Shown here one piece after another: positions 1-11,323 of a DNA stretch of 64,000 nt. Every line of letters starts with the position of its first letter. Position 1 is the stretch's first letter. Source of the DNA: Metaphire vulgaris. Taxonomy: Eukaryota; Annelida; Clitellata; Crassiclitellata; Megascolecidae. The position numbers were made by a program, and so were the translations under genes. The notes under the pieces were generated by a model. That model made no database searches. It had not been told where the DNA came from and saw only the letters and a list, made by a program, of their open reading frames with translations. The stretch lies in contig CM030861.1 in assembly GCA_018105865.1 (NCBI GenBank), positions 7,347,384 through 7,411,383 on the forward strand, given 5' to 3'.

Positions 1-429
1 AAACTGCAGCAAAAACTGGAATACATTACTGGCACATGCAATTAATGCTGCTATGCTACTTAATAATCAAAACAGTCAGAGTTTTAAAAACTGCTAAACA
101 AAATTTAAGGAATAATCAGTGGTGTTACATGGGTGGGGGCAATTTGCAGAAAGCCCCCGGGCCCCGGAAGAAGGGGGCCCACGAAGAGTGGTTGCAACTT
201 ACTAAACAATGATTTATTTTTACATTTTACTACTATTTCAATATTACTGCTACAAAGTGAGTAATTATTGAATTAGGGAGCAAACCTTATTTTTAGAACG
301 GTGTAATCTATGTTAGCCTATGGGGGCCCCCATATCCTATAGGGGCCCCCATATCAAGGATGCCCCCTGAGCCCCCAAAAGTCACGCTATGCCACTGGGA
401 ACTGGTTCAGAAAATGCCTCACTGCTTAG

Positions 430-646
430 TCCACATTAATAATAATAATAATTATGCACTTTTATAGCACCAGGTCTAATCCTCAATGGGAAACTTCAAG
501 GCAGAGCTATTGAGGAAATAATGCTAATTTGAAGAGAAGTGTTTTAAGTCTAGATCTGAAAATGCTCTATTCCTTGGAAGATCTGACAGTCGAGGGAAAA
601 GAGTTCCAAGCTTTTGGGCCAGAAATAGAGAAAGCTCTCTTAATAC

Positions 647-650
<4 letters not shown>
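430..650 (-). mobile_element. LINE relic, C-terminal end of reverse-transcriptase ORF
   Basis: The minus strand reads ISGPKAWNSFPSTVRSS, a stop, then FRSRLKTLLFK. This is the usual C-terminal tail of CR1/L2/Rex-type LINEs (xxGPxxWNSLP ... FKSxLKTxLF). It ends in an (AAT)n run at 438-452 beside the words TTTTATAGCACC, also seen at 29930-29942. Stops in frame show it is dead. Confidence 0.6.

Positions 651-690
<40 letters not shown>
648..690. repeat. (CT)n microsatellite
   Basis: About 20 uninterrupted CT units next to the LINE relic. Confidence 0.95.
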
Positions 691-692
<2 letters not shown>

Positions 693-990
693 ACTTACCT
701 TTCACTCCATTCTTTGTAATCACAGTCAGTAATCACTGTAAGAACTATTAAACTATCCTTCAGAAAAGGCGCTACATAACTGCTCCGCTATATTACACTG
801 CATTGTGTATATCATAAATCTTTCCATTACATAAAACTATCGTTTTGCGATCAATAAAGTCACTTAAGTCTTTAACCCCATTAAAAGTTGCCCCAAGTTG
901 CCCCGTCCGTTTTACATTACATTATAAATAAAAGACCATTAAAGGGGTTAATACTCGTTGTTATAAAAAGGTGTGCAAAATTATTTTCAC

Positions 991-1073
991 CTGGTGAAGC
1001 TGCTTCTGAAGACCATTGTTCTGCGTAACTATGACAACTTGGGCTTCTAAATCACGAAAGACGGAACGATAAC
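991..1073 (-). CDS. PGS1: PGS1 exon 8
   Basis: An 83-base exon after GGGCTAG, ending at donor GTGAAA. It encodes GYRSVFRDLEAQVVIVTQNN and then GLQKQLHQ, matching the RSVxRDLEAQ...LHQ segment of PGS1. A transposon-like hairpin starts about 60 bases upstream, at 1135-1323. The terminal exon should follow beyond position 1. Confidence 0.93.
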
Positions 1074-4000
1074 CTAGCCCAAAAGAAATATCAACACCAA
1101 TGCAGAACTAACAAGCGTCAGTACTGTCCTAGCCGTGGTCGGACAAAACGTCACATACAGAATGTCATGGGGACAAAATGTCAGCAGACAAAATGTCACA
1201 GACAAAATGTCACGGTTTAGGTTAGGGTTACATTTTGTCCACTGCCATTTTGTCCCCATGACATTTTGTCCACTGCCATTTTGTCCCCATGACATTTTGT
1301 CTGCTGACATTTTGTCCTAGCACTGACCAGCATACCAACAAAAGATCAACCTGCAAATAATGTGAAACCGCAATAATATTCTTAAATATTAAAAATTATT
1401 CTTAAAACAATACCACAGCACACAAGTCATTTACAAACGAAATCTGAGATTCTTCCTAAAAGACGAGAGCCACAAATAAACGACAAACAAGCACAAGAGA
1501 ATAGCCATAAATATAGTCATGTAACTATAGCAATATCTGCACCTCTGAATATGAATAGAAGAGACACTAAACAAGTCACATTACATCCAGTTACATTGTT
1601 GATAGATTGAAGTGCTGAAATTAAAGCCACGTTCACAAATGCTAAGAAAATTTTGGCATTCAGTTCTACACAATTCACGACAATGTTCTTACCAAAATTT
1701 GGCGAACCAATCATGGTCATAACCGGTAGCAAATGACCACCAAGGTAATACCAAAGACCCTTGGCATGAACTGTCCAGCCAGGTCGTAGATACTCGAACA
1801 ACGAAATACGACTGCTCTGATTGGCGCTGGTCACCTCGTCGAAGAACTGCTTGGCTATGTATGTGTAGGCATCGGGAACTGCTCCCGATACGCCCGACGC
1901 ACCAAAAAACCCATTGGCCTGTGGGCAAACCAAGTACGGGCACCATAAATTTAATATCACAGATGAGTTGTGCTCCTTTTTAAGTAAAAAATTTCCAAAT
2001 ATGACAGAAAATAGACAAGCATGCATGGTAAGTCTATGGTTTCAAACTGTACTAGAAGACTTTTTAACCCCTTAACCGGGCGCGACGGCTCAGAGCCGTC
2101 CAGTTTACATTGAGTTACAGATTTATTCCCCAGTTAAGGGGTTAAATGGCTAAGCTGAGGCTATGCAAATCAACTTCTACATCAAGTCAGTTTGTCTGGT
2201 AAGTGGCACAAGTTGTAATAGCAAAAACATACAAAATAAAACACAATTTTGCAAAAATCCCTAAAAATTAAAATAATTACAAAAAATATGAGGCAATTAA
2301 CTCATTAGTAGGCGGTAGGTAAGGTAAACAACATGTTCATTAAACATTTGCAGCACTCTAATGTACCAACAGTACCCAGTAAGAAGCACTGTGCCAGTAC
2401 AAGCTTTTTTGAAACCTAATACTTACGGTCAGTAATACCAGGTCAATAATACTAGTCAATAATACCAGGTACTACGAATGTCATGGACCATAAAGAAGAG
2501 GGACAAAGACCGACTACTAGCCTTTGAAATGAAATGCTATAGGAGAATTTTGAACATCAGATGGCAACAAAGAATAAAGAACACAACGATACGAGAAAGA
2601 ATTAAGAACAAAACAAACATTATGCAAATAATGATACGGAGAAAATTGAACTTCTTTGGGCACATATACAGGATGAAAGACAATAGACTGGTGAAGAAGA
2701 TCATGTTTGGAACAATGGTTGGAGAAAATCAAAGAGGCAGACTGAGAAGAGAGTGGTTGGATGATATCGAAGAATGGGGGAACGCGGAGCTGCACACACT
2801 GATCAGAGCGACGCAGGACCGAGAAAGATGGAGACAAATTGTGAATCAGGCTGTCGACACCTACGGGTACAGCACCCATGGAGCTGGATGATGATGATGA
2901 TGATGACGATGATGAATGTAACTCTCTCCGATAGTCTAGTACTAATAGGCAGAGGGAATCAAGAGATGAAAATTACGGGAAAATCAGAACCAGCAAGAGG
3001 AGACAAGCTTCAGTGGTATCTAGGACCCAACAATACACAGGACGCAAACACTACTAACAATATTTTATGCTCAAGTCAGCGGCAGGCAAATTAATCTGAT
3101 TACAATTACGAGAAATACTGACAAGTAAATAAAACATCGTTAACTACATTTGAGAACACAACAGTCTAAGGTTCATTTCACTAAGAACAGTTGCTGCTGA
3201 TCAGATAATCACTTCCATCAAGTTATGACTGCAATAAAAAAGGACCTTGAATTTGTTTTATTCACAAGGTCTGTTTTAGTACTAGGGTCTTGCTTTGGTT
3301 GTAGACAATTCTAAAGATAACCATCTCCCATCTCTTGACATCTCCTTATGCATAATAAGCACTTCAGTCTGCCATCATTTTCGAAACCAAAAATGCCTCA
3401 AATTTCTCAAACTGCTACTTACAATGAAACACAATTTGGAAAATACCATTAAATTATAAATTGATTAAATTATAGATTGTCTCCATGTTTTCAATGTTCA
3501 CATTTGCCAGGGGCTGGGTGTCTAACCTCCACCCACTGGACAAGGCAGACCCTGGTGGAGGCTGAAAATTTGGTCTTTAGCCTGCTGACACCGGCTGCTT
3601 CTGCAAAAATTCTTTACATGCACTGATGAAATTGCTTATGCCAAGATAGATGAGAATCTTAGTTACTCACAACATAGTAACTTCTGTCACTGTGGCCTGT
3701 GAATCTAACCTAATCTAATCCTAAACTTCTATAGAGCCACTTCATAATGCACAGAAGCATCGGCCGATGGCACACCAAAAAAAAATCATTCAAGATCCAG
3801 GTCAAATCCAGGATATCCGGCTGGACAACCAGGTGACAATTTAATCAGTAAAAAAACTGTTTAGATTTAGGAATATTGTGCTATGTTTGGCAGCAGTAAC
3901 AATTACAGCAATATTGAGTTATGGGCAGGGATAATTTTTCATCTAAAAATTTACATAAAGTATGTTTCAAATAAAATCAGCTTTAAAAATGAAAAATCAG

Positions 4001-7000
4001 CAAAATGTTTATATGATACTTTCAGACATATCATACAGGTACTATTCTTCTACTATGTGCACGATATTTATAATCAGCAAACAACAATACAACAACTATA
4101 TTAACCCCTTAACAGGAGAATAAATCTGTAACTCAATGTAAACTGGACGGCTCTGAGCCGTCGCGCCCGGTTAAGGGGTTAATGGCAATGTTACCTGTGG
4201 AGCAGCTGTGAGAATATCAAAGTGAGCTTTGCAACTCGAAACAATCGACTGCATATAGTGAGTTGTTAGGTTAAAATATCCAGAAGCAAGTAAGATAGCA
4301 GAGTCGAAGGAGCCTTTTCAAACAACGCCTTAGTCACAATCTCATCGTGCCGAATGCCAAAAGGTCCCATCTGAACAAGGGGATAGATGAGCGTATCAAC
4401 CTTCTGTCCTTCAGCAACGCTCGACCTGAGACCAATTACATCTAAGTCCTGTTCGTTGACATCTGACTGATGTGAAAACTGAGAGCTAATATAGACATCG
4501 TAGTCGCGATGACAGGAAATCGTTTCTTCAACTAGGTGCTTCATCTGCTGTCGGTATAAAGCTCCGTTGTGAGACCCTGAAAACAGTTAGAAAATTGAGA
4601 CTTCCATTACTCAAACAATAAAACAAAACAAAATAATAAAAGGTTCAAAATTCATAATCTATTAACAACAACAAATTGCTTGCAAAATGAAAAAAATACG
4701 ATGTCATCACACTAGAAATAGCCTTAAGATCACAAAAGATTGAATACCAGCAGGGCTGGGGATAACCTGTGCTAGACTCCTGCAAAATAAGTATTCAGGC
4801 CTCAAAGAGCAGAGGCTGTGGGGAATGTGACTGTACATTTTAAACGTTTATCCTTTGGATAGGTCTCTGTGATCATCAGGTCCCCAGATCTGTGGACTTT
4901 GCGGGTGCCTGTCGCCCTAGATACCTCAGGCCATTACTGTAAGCACCAAAACGAAAGATTAAATGTTAGATAAAACGATTAGATAACATCAATACAGTAG
5001 AACTTCATTATAATCAACTCGATTACAACATATACTCATAAAGTACCACATTGTATGGTTCTGTGTGAAGTGCCATCATATTGGATGGTATTGGATATAA
5101 TGTACCTCACATATAACAGACTGAATATTGCAGACCTGCTAAGTGTGTTACAACAAAGTTCCACTGTATTCAATTATCAAAACCTTTATGGTCATTTAGA
5201 CAGGGTTTGAACCCACTGAGTGATTGAAAATGTACTTTCTAGCCACATACCACTAACTCGACAACCGACAAACGGTTCGTTAAGAATCTGAAGACACACT
5301 TGTTCAATGCGTCGTTTGACTGCTAACCTTATGTTGTGAAGCACTCTTGATTTAGGCTTAGGCCTTGTTATAGGGTTATATAAATTGTCTGAAGTAATAA
5401 TACCATCATATAAAATTTGCAACATACACAACATATAAAATTGTGTGATATTTTAAAGTAACTGACTTGATGAAGCAAACAATATTTGACCTTCAAATGG
5501 GTGATATTTTAAGTCATCTGGTAATCTTAGGCCATCATCTGGTTGCAGCTGGAACGACAAAGATGAAACCGCAGTTACCACCTCTTCAAAGAAATCAGCG
5601 AGCACACGGGAGCTTTTGATTACTATGTAACGATCCTGCCGATCCGTGAAATAAGATTCGCTAAGGTTGGCTCTGAAGCAAACACCAACGATGCACCCAT
5701 AATGAAGTTTAAACACACAGATAATATAATTAATACTTTTCTAATTCTGTGATTTTGTAACACAGAAAAAACCAACAGAAGAACTGGGGAAAATTTAGAT
5801 TACGATCTAAGATAATGTTCATCGCTGGCATAGCATGGGTTCTGGAAAGGGGGAGGGTACCATCATTTCTGCAGGAGAACGTGGTCCGACTCGACTAGAG
5901 AATCTGGGGGAGCACCGTGAGCCCCCATGCAGCAGAGCCCCAGCTGAAAAAGAATAATATTAGATGCAAATCTTGAGCTTTTGAGAATATTTTCTGACTA
6001 CGTGACAGAACATCGTCGATCACTCTACCCCCCTCAAATGAGACATTTTCCCATCGGTTTTGCACAAATCCCATGACCAGTCTAGGACAGAGTATCAACC
6101 CCAGTCCCATTTGCCCCTTCGTGGCTACACTAATGACGCTCACAGGTAACAAGCAGCACGTAAGCATTTGCGATGAAATTTCAACAATTCACGGCATACC
6201 CACTCATGATGATCGTATCGTCAAAAAGGTAGATTTTCATGTGAGCGACGCCAAACGTCTCGTTGTATCGTTCGGGGAGAACGCGTTTGATGAGTCCGCG
6301 CAGGTCCGGGGTGTGGTAGAGAGCAACACTGACCCTCTGCTCAAAGTCCTTCAAAAGAGGCAGCAGCATCGTTCGAGTGTTTCGCTTCCCCCGAGATCCC
6401 CTCATGTAGTCAAAGAGAAACTTCACTCTCAGGTCTCCCCCTGCCTCCTCTGATGCTTTTGTGGCATCGTAGATGCAGTCTACCTGACATCGTATCAATA
6501 TGATGCGTACTAAAGTGGTCATCAAGAAATCACCAGTGAACAAAACCAGATATACCGTATTTGTGTGCATATAAGATGCACCTAATTATAAGACGCAGGT
6601 TTTGACAATTTGTGTAAAGAAATATTATGGACAAGATGCTCACATATAATATAAGATGCACCAACAATATGCAATACTAATTCAATAACTAATTTTTAAA
6701 TGCACGTATTTGAATTATAAAATTGATTAAAAAAACAAGCGAATAAATAATAATAGCTAACTAATTCCTGTTCCAGTTTCCCATTTCCAAGATATAATGA
6801 GGCAAGTAGAATTCGACTTTTAGATGATTTTGACAATTTCTAAAATTTAAAGAAATAAACAGTCCTCAAACATGATGCATGGAATTAAATATGTTGCATC
6901 ATGGGTTCCCTCCCACAGCAAAGCAAAGTTTCTTATTCACAGAAACCATTCAACCTTAGACATACTCAGCAAATTTCAGTCCACAGTAACACATGATGCA

Positions 7001-7326
7001 GAATGCAAATCCAGAAACATAAGTGTAAAGTAAAGAAGCAATAAAATAAATTACATAAATTACTGTGAATTTACCAAGCACAAAATAAATAATGAAAGAC
7101 CACTACTACACATGTGCACAACATAAATCTTATCCTCTGATCTTCAATTTACATAGTGCTTTGATAATAAAGCACTGGTCATCAAACCATATTAATTTCC
7201 ACTCTGCACTGGTGGACATTTAAGTTCTCAGTATCAAACCCAGTCAGTAAAATTTTTGAAATAATTATATAGTGCTTTCTAAAGTTGTAATGTAGTAGCA
7301 GCTTATTCTTAGGTGCCTAATCTGTC

Positions 7327-7417
<91 letters not shown>

Positions 7418-9127
7418 AGCAACATGTAATGGTCAGCCAAGCAAGGGTTGATGTAACCATAGGGCAGCCACTGTAGGTCCAGGTTGACAGCTCATTTAAT
7501 ACAGAGCTACTGTTTTATTGCATGAGCCACAAAGGCAGCCAAATCTAAAATTAAGTAACGTCTAAACATGTAAAGTAGTTTCAAGAAAACATATTGAAGA
7601 ATCTCATCATAAATACTTATAAAAATTAAAATTATGATGCCTAATGTAGAAATAGTTGCTATACTGTTTAAAAAATTAATACAAAGTATTTATACAAAGT
7701 ATTTATACAAAATATTTATACAAAGTATTTATAAAAAGCATTTATCACCTTCAGAGCATCGTAAAATTCACCGGGATCATTTAGGACTTGAATCTGACTG
7801 CCGTGAACTCCAAAACATGGCGTAACATCTCCTATCCATTGAAAATGCTTAAAGACATTGAAGTCAATGGAAGTATTGCCAGGACTGGAGCCACGTATAT
7901 TGGATTGGCTAAATTTTGGGTCAAGAGTCTTCGGTAAATTTGTTGCAAGTTCCTCCATTGATTGATTCTTTGTTGCAGCTATACTAGAAATAAAAGTTCA
8001 CTTGATCATTTAATCTTTGAGCGATATACACAATAAGATATTCACCAACTAACAGAATTTACTGGTTGGACAAAGCCTTGAATTTTACTCATCAAATCCC
8101 TTATGATGAAGGAAGCACAGTCTGCACAGAAACAATCAAACATCAAGATCTAAAACTGTTAAAATGCAGTCAATGAAAAGTAATAATTTCTGAAAATAAT
8201 TTTCTGAGATGGCCGCACCAACAGCTTCAGCTTTCTACAACAACGTTATCTATCCGAATTACTAATCTCAAGGAAAGAGAAAAAATTTAATATAAAACCA
8301 ATAACACAAATCAACCAGCTGAACAAGCAAACTATGCTTTTAACACAGACTAGATCATACTAAATCACAATTATTATTATTATTAGTATTATTTTTATTA
8401 TTATTATTATTATTAACTAGCCTTCTCATCAGCTTCCCTTCACACACTTGGACACTTTAAAACAATAAAATCTGAGTCCCCATTTCCTATAATTCCTGCA
8501 TTATCTCCTCAAGTCGACAGGTCTAAGCTTAAATCCTTCCTTTTTCTGAAATCGTTGACCTTAAAAACCATAGCTGTAACAAATCTACCACAGCCTCCCG
8601 CCCTTGGAATTTGACTATTGCCTGGCTGATCTCATACCTTTCCTATGGCTATTTTAAGCTGAATCAGGCTAATTTTTTGAGCCAATCTAAAATCTACCAT
8701 GACCAAAGAATAAGCAGCTACTGTTGTGCTGCTTTGACAAGGCGTATCTAAACTGCAGTCCTTTCCAAAGAAATCAGTCTTGAGATTTTACTTTACTTAC
8801 TTACTTTACTTATAATCAAATGTTTCAAATCATAACAACAGATATAAAGATCACAGAGTTATTAAACCAAATGGCTTTAAAAAATCAAATAAGAACTTTC
8901 CAAACTTAAAATATCGACTTGCGACCGACAACTTTAATTCTCGTGCGCTACGTAAATGATCGTGCGGAGAATAGGCCTAAATAACAAACACATTGGTTTG
9001 CCAAAAGCATTAAGTTAAAAAGCAATTCATAGCAATATTTACTGCAAAATTAATGTAATTAAACGGACCTCAGCATAACACCGATGTTCGGCAGTCGCCC
9101 GAGAAATCTTCGCCCCAAGAGCATCAT
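991..9127 (-). CDS. PGS1: PGS1, mitochondrial CDP-diacylglycerol--glycerol-3-phosphate 3-phosphatidyltransferase (8 exons; 3' end outside window)
   Basis: PGS1 makes phosphatidylglycerophosphate from CDP-diacylglycerol and glycerol-3-phosphate, the committed step towards phosphatidylglycerol and cardiolipin in mitochondria. Coding exons in gene order: 9127-9069, 7983-7749, 6839-6762, 6483-6200, 5672-5491, 4576-4195, 1918-1693, 1073-991. All junctions are GT-AG and phases agree, except for one missing base in exon 6. The joined product (about 510 residues here) aligns along its length with animal PGS1 as I remember it. It has a basic N-terminal leader, ASLYLGNG, RGSRGKRNTRTMLLP, a first phospholipase-D motif HMKIYLFD near residue 205, SYFTDRQDRY, IYPLVQM, GYFNLT, and a second motif HAKGLWYY followed by MIGSPNFG. 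About 38 C-terminal residues are missing, because the last exon lies left of position 1. Human PGS1 is 556 residues, so the size fits. The start at 9127 was chosen because it opens a mitochondrial-type leader whose phase joins exon 2 exactly. Confidence 0.93.
1135..1323. mobile_element. Hairpin element of GGACAAAATGTC units, copy 1
   Basis: Long inverted-repeat element. The ends GTGGTCGGACAAAA and TTTTGTCCTAGCAC are inverted copies, and the arms are made of repeated GGACAAAATGTC and its complement. The centre (about 1211-1228) is GGTTTAGGTTAGGGTTAC, telomere-like. A second copy is at 52639-52794. It lies in a PGS1 intron. No coding capacity; I read it as a miniature inverted-repeat transposon. 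Confidence 0.75.
1693..1918 (-). CDS. PGS1: PGS1 exon 7 (second HKD-type motif)
   Basis: Acceptor TTTGCCCACAG, donor GTAAGA. Encodes ANGFFGASGVSGAVPDAY, FEYLRPGWTVHAKGLWYY and MTMIGSPNFG. The second phospholipase-D motif has His and Lys but, as in other animal PGS1, no canonical Asp at the usual spacing. The open frame continues into intron on the 3' side. Confidence 0.95.
2064..2145. mobile_element. TTAA-flanked miniature element, copy 1
   Basis: An 82-base unit bounded by TTAA with inverted ends CCCCTTAAC / GTTAAGGGG. The inner sequence shares GACGGCTC-AGAGCCGTC and ACTCAATGTAAA-type words with the copies at 4101-4182 and 55812-55891. The TTAA target duplication and CCC ends suggest mobilisation by a piggyBac-like transposase. 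Confidence 0.8.
2475..2920 (+). mobile_element. LINE relic, C-terminal part of endonuclease/reverse-transcriptase polyprotein
   Basis: An open frame of 137 codons reads LLAFEMKCYRRILNIRWQQR, KLNFFGHIYRM and RGRLRREWLDDIEEW, ending YGYSTHGAG before a stop and a (GAT)n tail. This is the typical C-terminal block of invertebrate non-LTR retrotransposons (FEMxCYRRxL ... FGHxxRM ... GRxRRxWLDD). The tail microsatellite marks the 3' end. It sits inside PGS1 intron 6 on the opposite strand. It lacks the catalytic domains and cannot move by itself. Confidence 0.8.
4101..4182. mobile_element. TTAA-flanked miniature element, copy 2
   Basis: 82 bases including TTAA on both sides, in the opposite orientation to copy 1 and nearly identical to it. 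It ends 13 bases from the exon 6 donor of PGS1. Confidence 0.8.
4195..4576 (-). CDS. PGS1: PGS1 exon 6, with apparent 1-base deletion
   Basis: Acceptor TTTTCAG, donor GTAACA. The 5' part encodes GSHNGALYRQQMKHLVEETI and later DTLIYPLVQMGPFGIRHDEI. After KALFEK the frame that matches PGS1 changes, and the next stretch (SGYFNLTTHYMQSIVS... to AAPQ) is one base out of register. The exon is 382 bases, whereas the flanking intron phases need a length of 2 modulo 3, so one base is missing around 4313-4318 in a GAAAAGGC run. This is either an assembly or homopolymer error or a real disabling allele. Everything else about the gene looks functional. Confidence 0.9.
4995..5166. mobile_element. Pogo/Tigger-like miniature element, TA target duplication
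   Basis: A 172-base unit flanked by TA, with ends CAGTAGAACTTCATTATAA and TTACAACAAAGTTCCACTG. The TIR resembles that of pogo/Tigger elements. Related copies are at 22026-22200, 24278-24808 and 34467-34656. Confidence 0.75.
5491..5672 (-). CDS. PGS1: PGS1 exon 5
   Basis: Acceptor TTTGCTTCAG, donor GTCAAA. Completes the conserved SGANLSESYFTDRQDRY and continues with VLADFFEEVV, SFQLQPDDG and KYHPFEG. The reading frame stays open beyond the donor, but PGS1 homology ends at the HPFEG position, so I place the boundary at 5491. Confidence 0.92.
6200..6483 (-). CDS. PGS1: PGS1 exon 4 (first HKD motif)
   Basis: Acceptor GATGTCAG, donor GTATGC. The exon encodes about 94 residues from VDCIYDATKASEE through IIMSG. 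It includes the RGSRG nucleotide-binding-type loop and the first HxKxxxxD phospholipase-D signature, HMKIYLFD (His about 205, Lys about 207, Asp about 212). The frame continues past the donor into intron; the splice is fixed by the SGANLS continuation in exon 5. Confidence 0.95.
6762..6839 (-). CDS. PGS1: PGS1 exon 3
   Basis: A 78-base, phase 0/0 exon with acceptor TTTTAG and donor GTTAGC (weak). It encodes KLSKSSKSRILLASLYLGNG followed by KLEQEL. The SLYLGNG turn matches the SLYLGTG core of PGS1 and exactly fills the gap between exons 2 and 4. It is too short to stand out as an open frame. Confidence 0.88.
7331..7414. repeat. (TA)n microsatellite
   Basis: About 42 TA units in PGS1 intron 2, inserted inside a dispersed repeat (7270-7530) that shares TAGTAGCAGCTTATTCTTAG with 26300-26330. 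Confidence 0.9.
7749..7983 (-). CDS. PGS1: PGS1 exon 2
   Basis: The acceptor TTTCTAG precedes the exon and the donor is GTGATA. It encodes about 79 residues ending FYDALK. The part HFQWIGDVTPCFGVHGSQIQ corresponds to the FQW...FG segment before the catalytic domain in animal PGS1. The N-terminal third is not conserved, as is usual in this family. Confidence 0.88.
8440..8830 (-). repeat. Dispersed repeat related to 26270-26545
   Basis: The words TATAATTCCTGCATTATCTC and CAAGTCGACAGGTCTAAGCT recur in reverse complement at 26460-26510. It ends in short ACTTACTTACTTT runs. Non-coding; family unknown. Confidence 0.55.
9069..9127 (-). CDS. PGS1: PGS1 exon 1 (start codon, mitochondrial leader)
   Basis: Encodes MMLLGRRFLGRLPNIGVML plus two bases of the next codon. 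Arginines spaced among hydrophobic residues with no acidic residue look like a mitochondrial presequence. The donor is GTCCGT, a weak match. Its phase (2) fits the exon 2 acceptor. Exon 1 is the least certain exon because it has no homology support; a further upstream start is possible. Confidence 0.65.
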
Positions 9128-11208
9128 AAAATCCAAAATTTTATGACATTTAATGCATTCTTCGCCTAAGGCCGGGTTCCGAGCTTGGAGCAATAATACA
9201 TGGACATGGGTTCCGAGGCCATTGCAGAAAGTAAGATAGTGGGATCATGTACATGACAGTACATCGTAGTGCAATGTGAGTAAGTAAGTAAGTAAAATCT
9301 CGAAAATTTATAAGCGCTTCTAAAGATAGCACGGTAGCAACTGTGTATTCTTAGGCACTCGATCTAGCTTTGAAATATCTGTAGTAAAAAGATTGGATCA
9401 GCCAGGTAGTGTTAATATATATAAAAGACATCAAAATGTAATGCATCAATTAATCAAGCAATCAATAAACTTCTATGGCTCCACTATCACAATGCCCTGG
9501 TATCAGCAATGTACTTGTAAAATGCAGTTATATCGTATATAATGCTGCATTTCGATACAACGCATTTATTTTCATAATAATAACTGGTTTTGTGGTTTAG
9601 TAGTGTAGTGTTTTGCCGTCGCTTGATATTTCTGTTACTAGCTGCAGGGGCAATTTACTGTAATTAAGTAGATGTCATCTACTGAATTTTCAAAAATGAC
9701 TATTGTTTGAGCGTTGCAGAATAATCAAGGGCTAAGTTTTAATTTTTGATGTGACGTATATGCCCCCAAAGGCCTATTTGTTTGGAATTTTTAATGTCTT
9801 GAATTTACTTCAGATCTACTAAATTTTATAGCCTAATTAATTTCCTATAATCTATTTCTCATTTACTCCATAAAGTTTTATTTACTGTGCCTTTCTTGGA
9901 TTTACTGGTTTTCTATGACTTAAAAATGAGTGCACCAGTGATATGAAAAACTCAATTCTCAAATTTGTATTACAGCTTGCTCTCAAGAAAGTCATTGCTC
10001 TTTAATTTGCTACTATAGTCTAATTTAGATCTAGGCTTCACCAAATGTAAAATGAGAAGCAACAAATTAGTCAACAGACAGATACAAGTTCTGAGTAATC
10101 AATTGATGATAAACACTTCATTTATAAAAAATTTGTTGACAAAATGTATAATAATTAAAACAAAAAGTTCAAAGAAAACATGAAGCCAATTACAAGTTAC
10201 CATGAGCAAAACAGCACATTTTGTGAATGTTGAATAAGCCTGAATAATTATTATTAAACAATACAATATTCAAGTGCAACAAATAATTGTTTTTTGAGGG
10301 GTTTCCGCCATTTAAGTTTCATATCAAATGCTGTAATTATTTTATATTTCAAATTTTAAAATGACCAAATAATCTCATCTTTACAGTCGACAATTTATAA
10401 CAGAAAATAGAACAAAATTATGGAATCATTTTGTTTAAGCAACAGCAACAAGTCTGCATACTCTCTCAGCAGTACTCAATTGGAAAAATATAAAAAGGAG
10501 TTTGAAGATTATTAAATAAGATGATATCATTCAAAATGTTAAAATAAAAATTATTCAATTTTTTACATATTGATGCAGTTTCAATCCAGACCAAAATATA
10601 CCGAGACCTACTGGTACTTAACACAAATGAATTCGCCTAAAACACCTACTGCATGCTACAAAGAGAGCACAATTGGGAAACGCGCCCATCTACTTCTATC
10701 TTTAAATATATGTATGAAGGAATGAAGTCAACTAGAATATTTTACTATAATTTATTATTATCCCAAATGTAACTTAACATAAAATAAACAGACATTTCAA
10801 ACCAAAATCCAAGACATTCATATATCTGTTTGAAATCAGTATAAAAAGTAACAACTTTATAGAGAACAACTGTAACTATAAATAGTAGCAACTTTGAGAA
10901 TTTACATAGGAAACACATTATAGGCATACATTTTTGAGAGACAAGCAAATATCAGTTAGCAAAAGAACTATTAACAAATAATTAGCAATACAAAGGCTGT
11001 TTGTATGGTAAATGAAGGTATACCAGTTGAAATAATATTTTAAAATTGCTTAAAAGTAAACCTGCTAACCCCAGGAATCATGTGGGTAGGACTTGGAATT
11101 TCCAAATACCCTATAACTTGTTAATATTCAGTCAACTGCAGTTTAAAGTACAGTATGTGGATATGCATGAAGAAGCAAAATTTTAAACCATTCTGCTACA
11201 ATTATTGT
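9128..11208. other. Intergenic region between prosaposin 3' end and PGS1 start
   Basis: About 2.1 kb, AT-rich, with no convincing exon on either strand. It holds a GTAA-tailed repeat near 9275-9350 with the words TATAAGCGCTTC, and the 10618-10770 segment duplicated at 20852-21004. A short minus-strand frame at 9150-9332 is probably repeat sequence. The PGS1 promoter should lie just above 9127, but I see no TATA box. Confidence 0.5.
10618..10770. repeat. 150-bp segment duplicated at 20852-21004
   Basis: Starts ACACAAATGAATT and ends ATTTTACTATAATTTATTAT; roughly 85-90% identical by eye to the second copy inside a prosaposin intron. It contains a minus-strand AATAAA. Confidence 0.8.
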
Positions 11209-11214
11209 TTTAAT
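11209..11214 (-). promoter_or_regulatory. Candidate prosaposin poly(A) signal (ATTAAA)
   Basis: ATTAAA on the minus strand about 71 bases after the stop codon. A canonical AATAAA lies further on at 10751-10756 but sits in a duplicated repeat. The choice between them is open. Confidence 0.25.
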
Positions 11215-11284
11215 GCATCAGTAAAATCTAATTAGGAAACAAGCACAAACTCAAAATCTCTTGCGCAAAAAACTCTTTTGACGA

Positions 11285-11323
11285 CTACAACTCCCAACCG
11301 ATCTGATCGCAATACGCTGTAGC
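11285..11323 (-). CDS. PSAP: Prosaposin exon 19 (C-terminus and stop)
   Basis: 39 bases: [12 protein letters not shown] then TAG. Completes the C-terminal saposin-A domain (C...C...W) as in vertebrate prosaposin. Acceptor TTTTTTTTACAG. Confidence 0.9.
   Translation of the reverse strand, partial: ATAYCDQIGWEL

Larger units (their letters stand above)
1..990. other. PGS1 last intron (partial), no exon found
   Basis: I looked here for the PGS1 C-terminus and saw none. The stretch holds a LINE 3' relic, a (CT)n run and a GC-rich inverted piece around 150-370 with repeated gggggcccc words. Otherwise it is unremarkable AT-rich sequence. Confidence 0.6.

Noticed and set aside
1517..1560. Minus-strand FRGADIAIVT as a PGS1 exon continuing from exon 7
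   Set aside because: Its IAIVT matches PGS1 by chance. The true exon, with SVFRDLEAQ and correct splice sites and phase, is at 991-1073.
5192..5434. 80-codon minus-strand frame between PGS1 exons 5 and 6
   Set aside because: No match to PGS1, and exons 5 and 6 join perfectly without it. GGGTTTGAACCCAC-type wording suggests a dispersed repeat.
9150..9332. Minus-strand 60-codon frame upstream of PGS1
   Set aside because: Overlaps GTAA-repeat sequence and has no recognisable domain.
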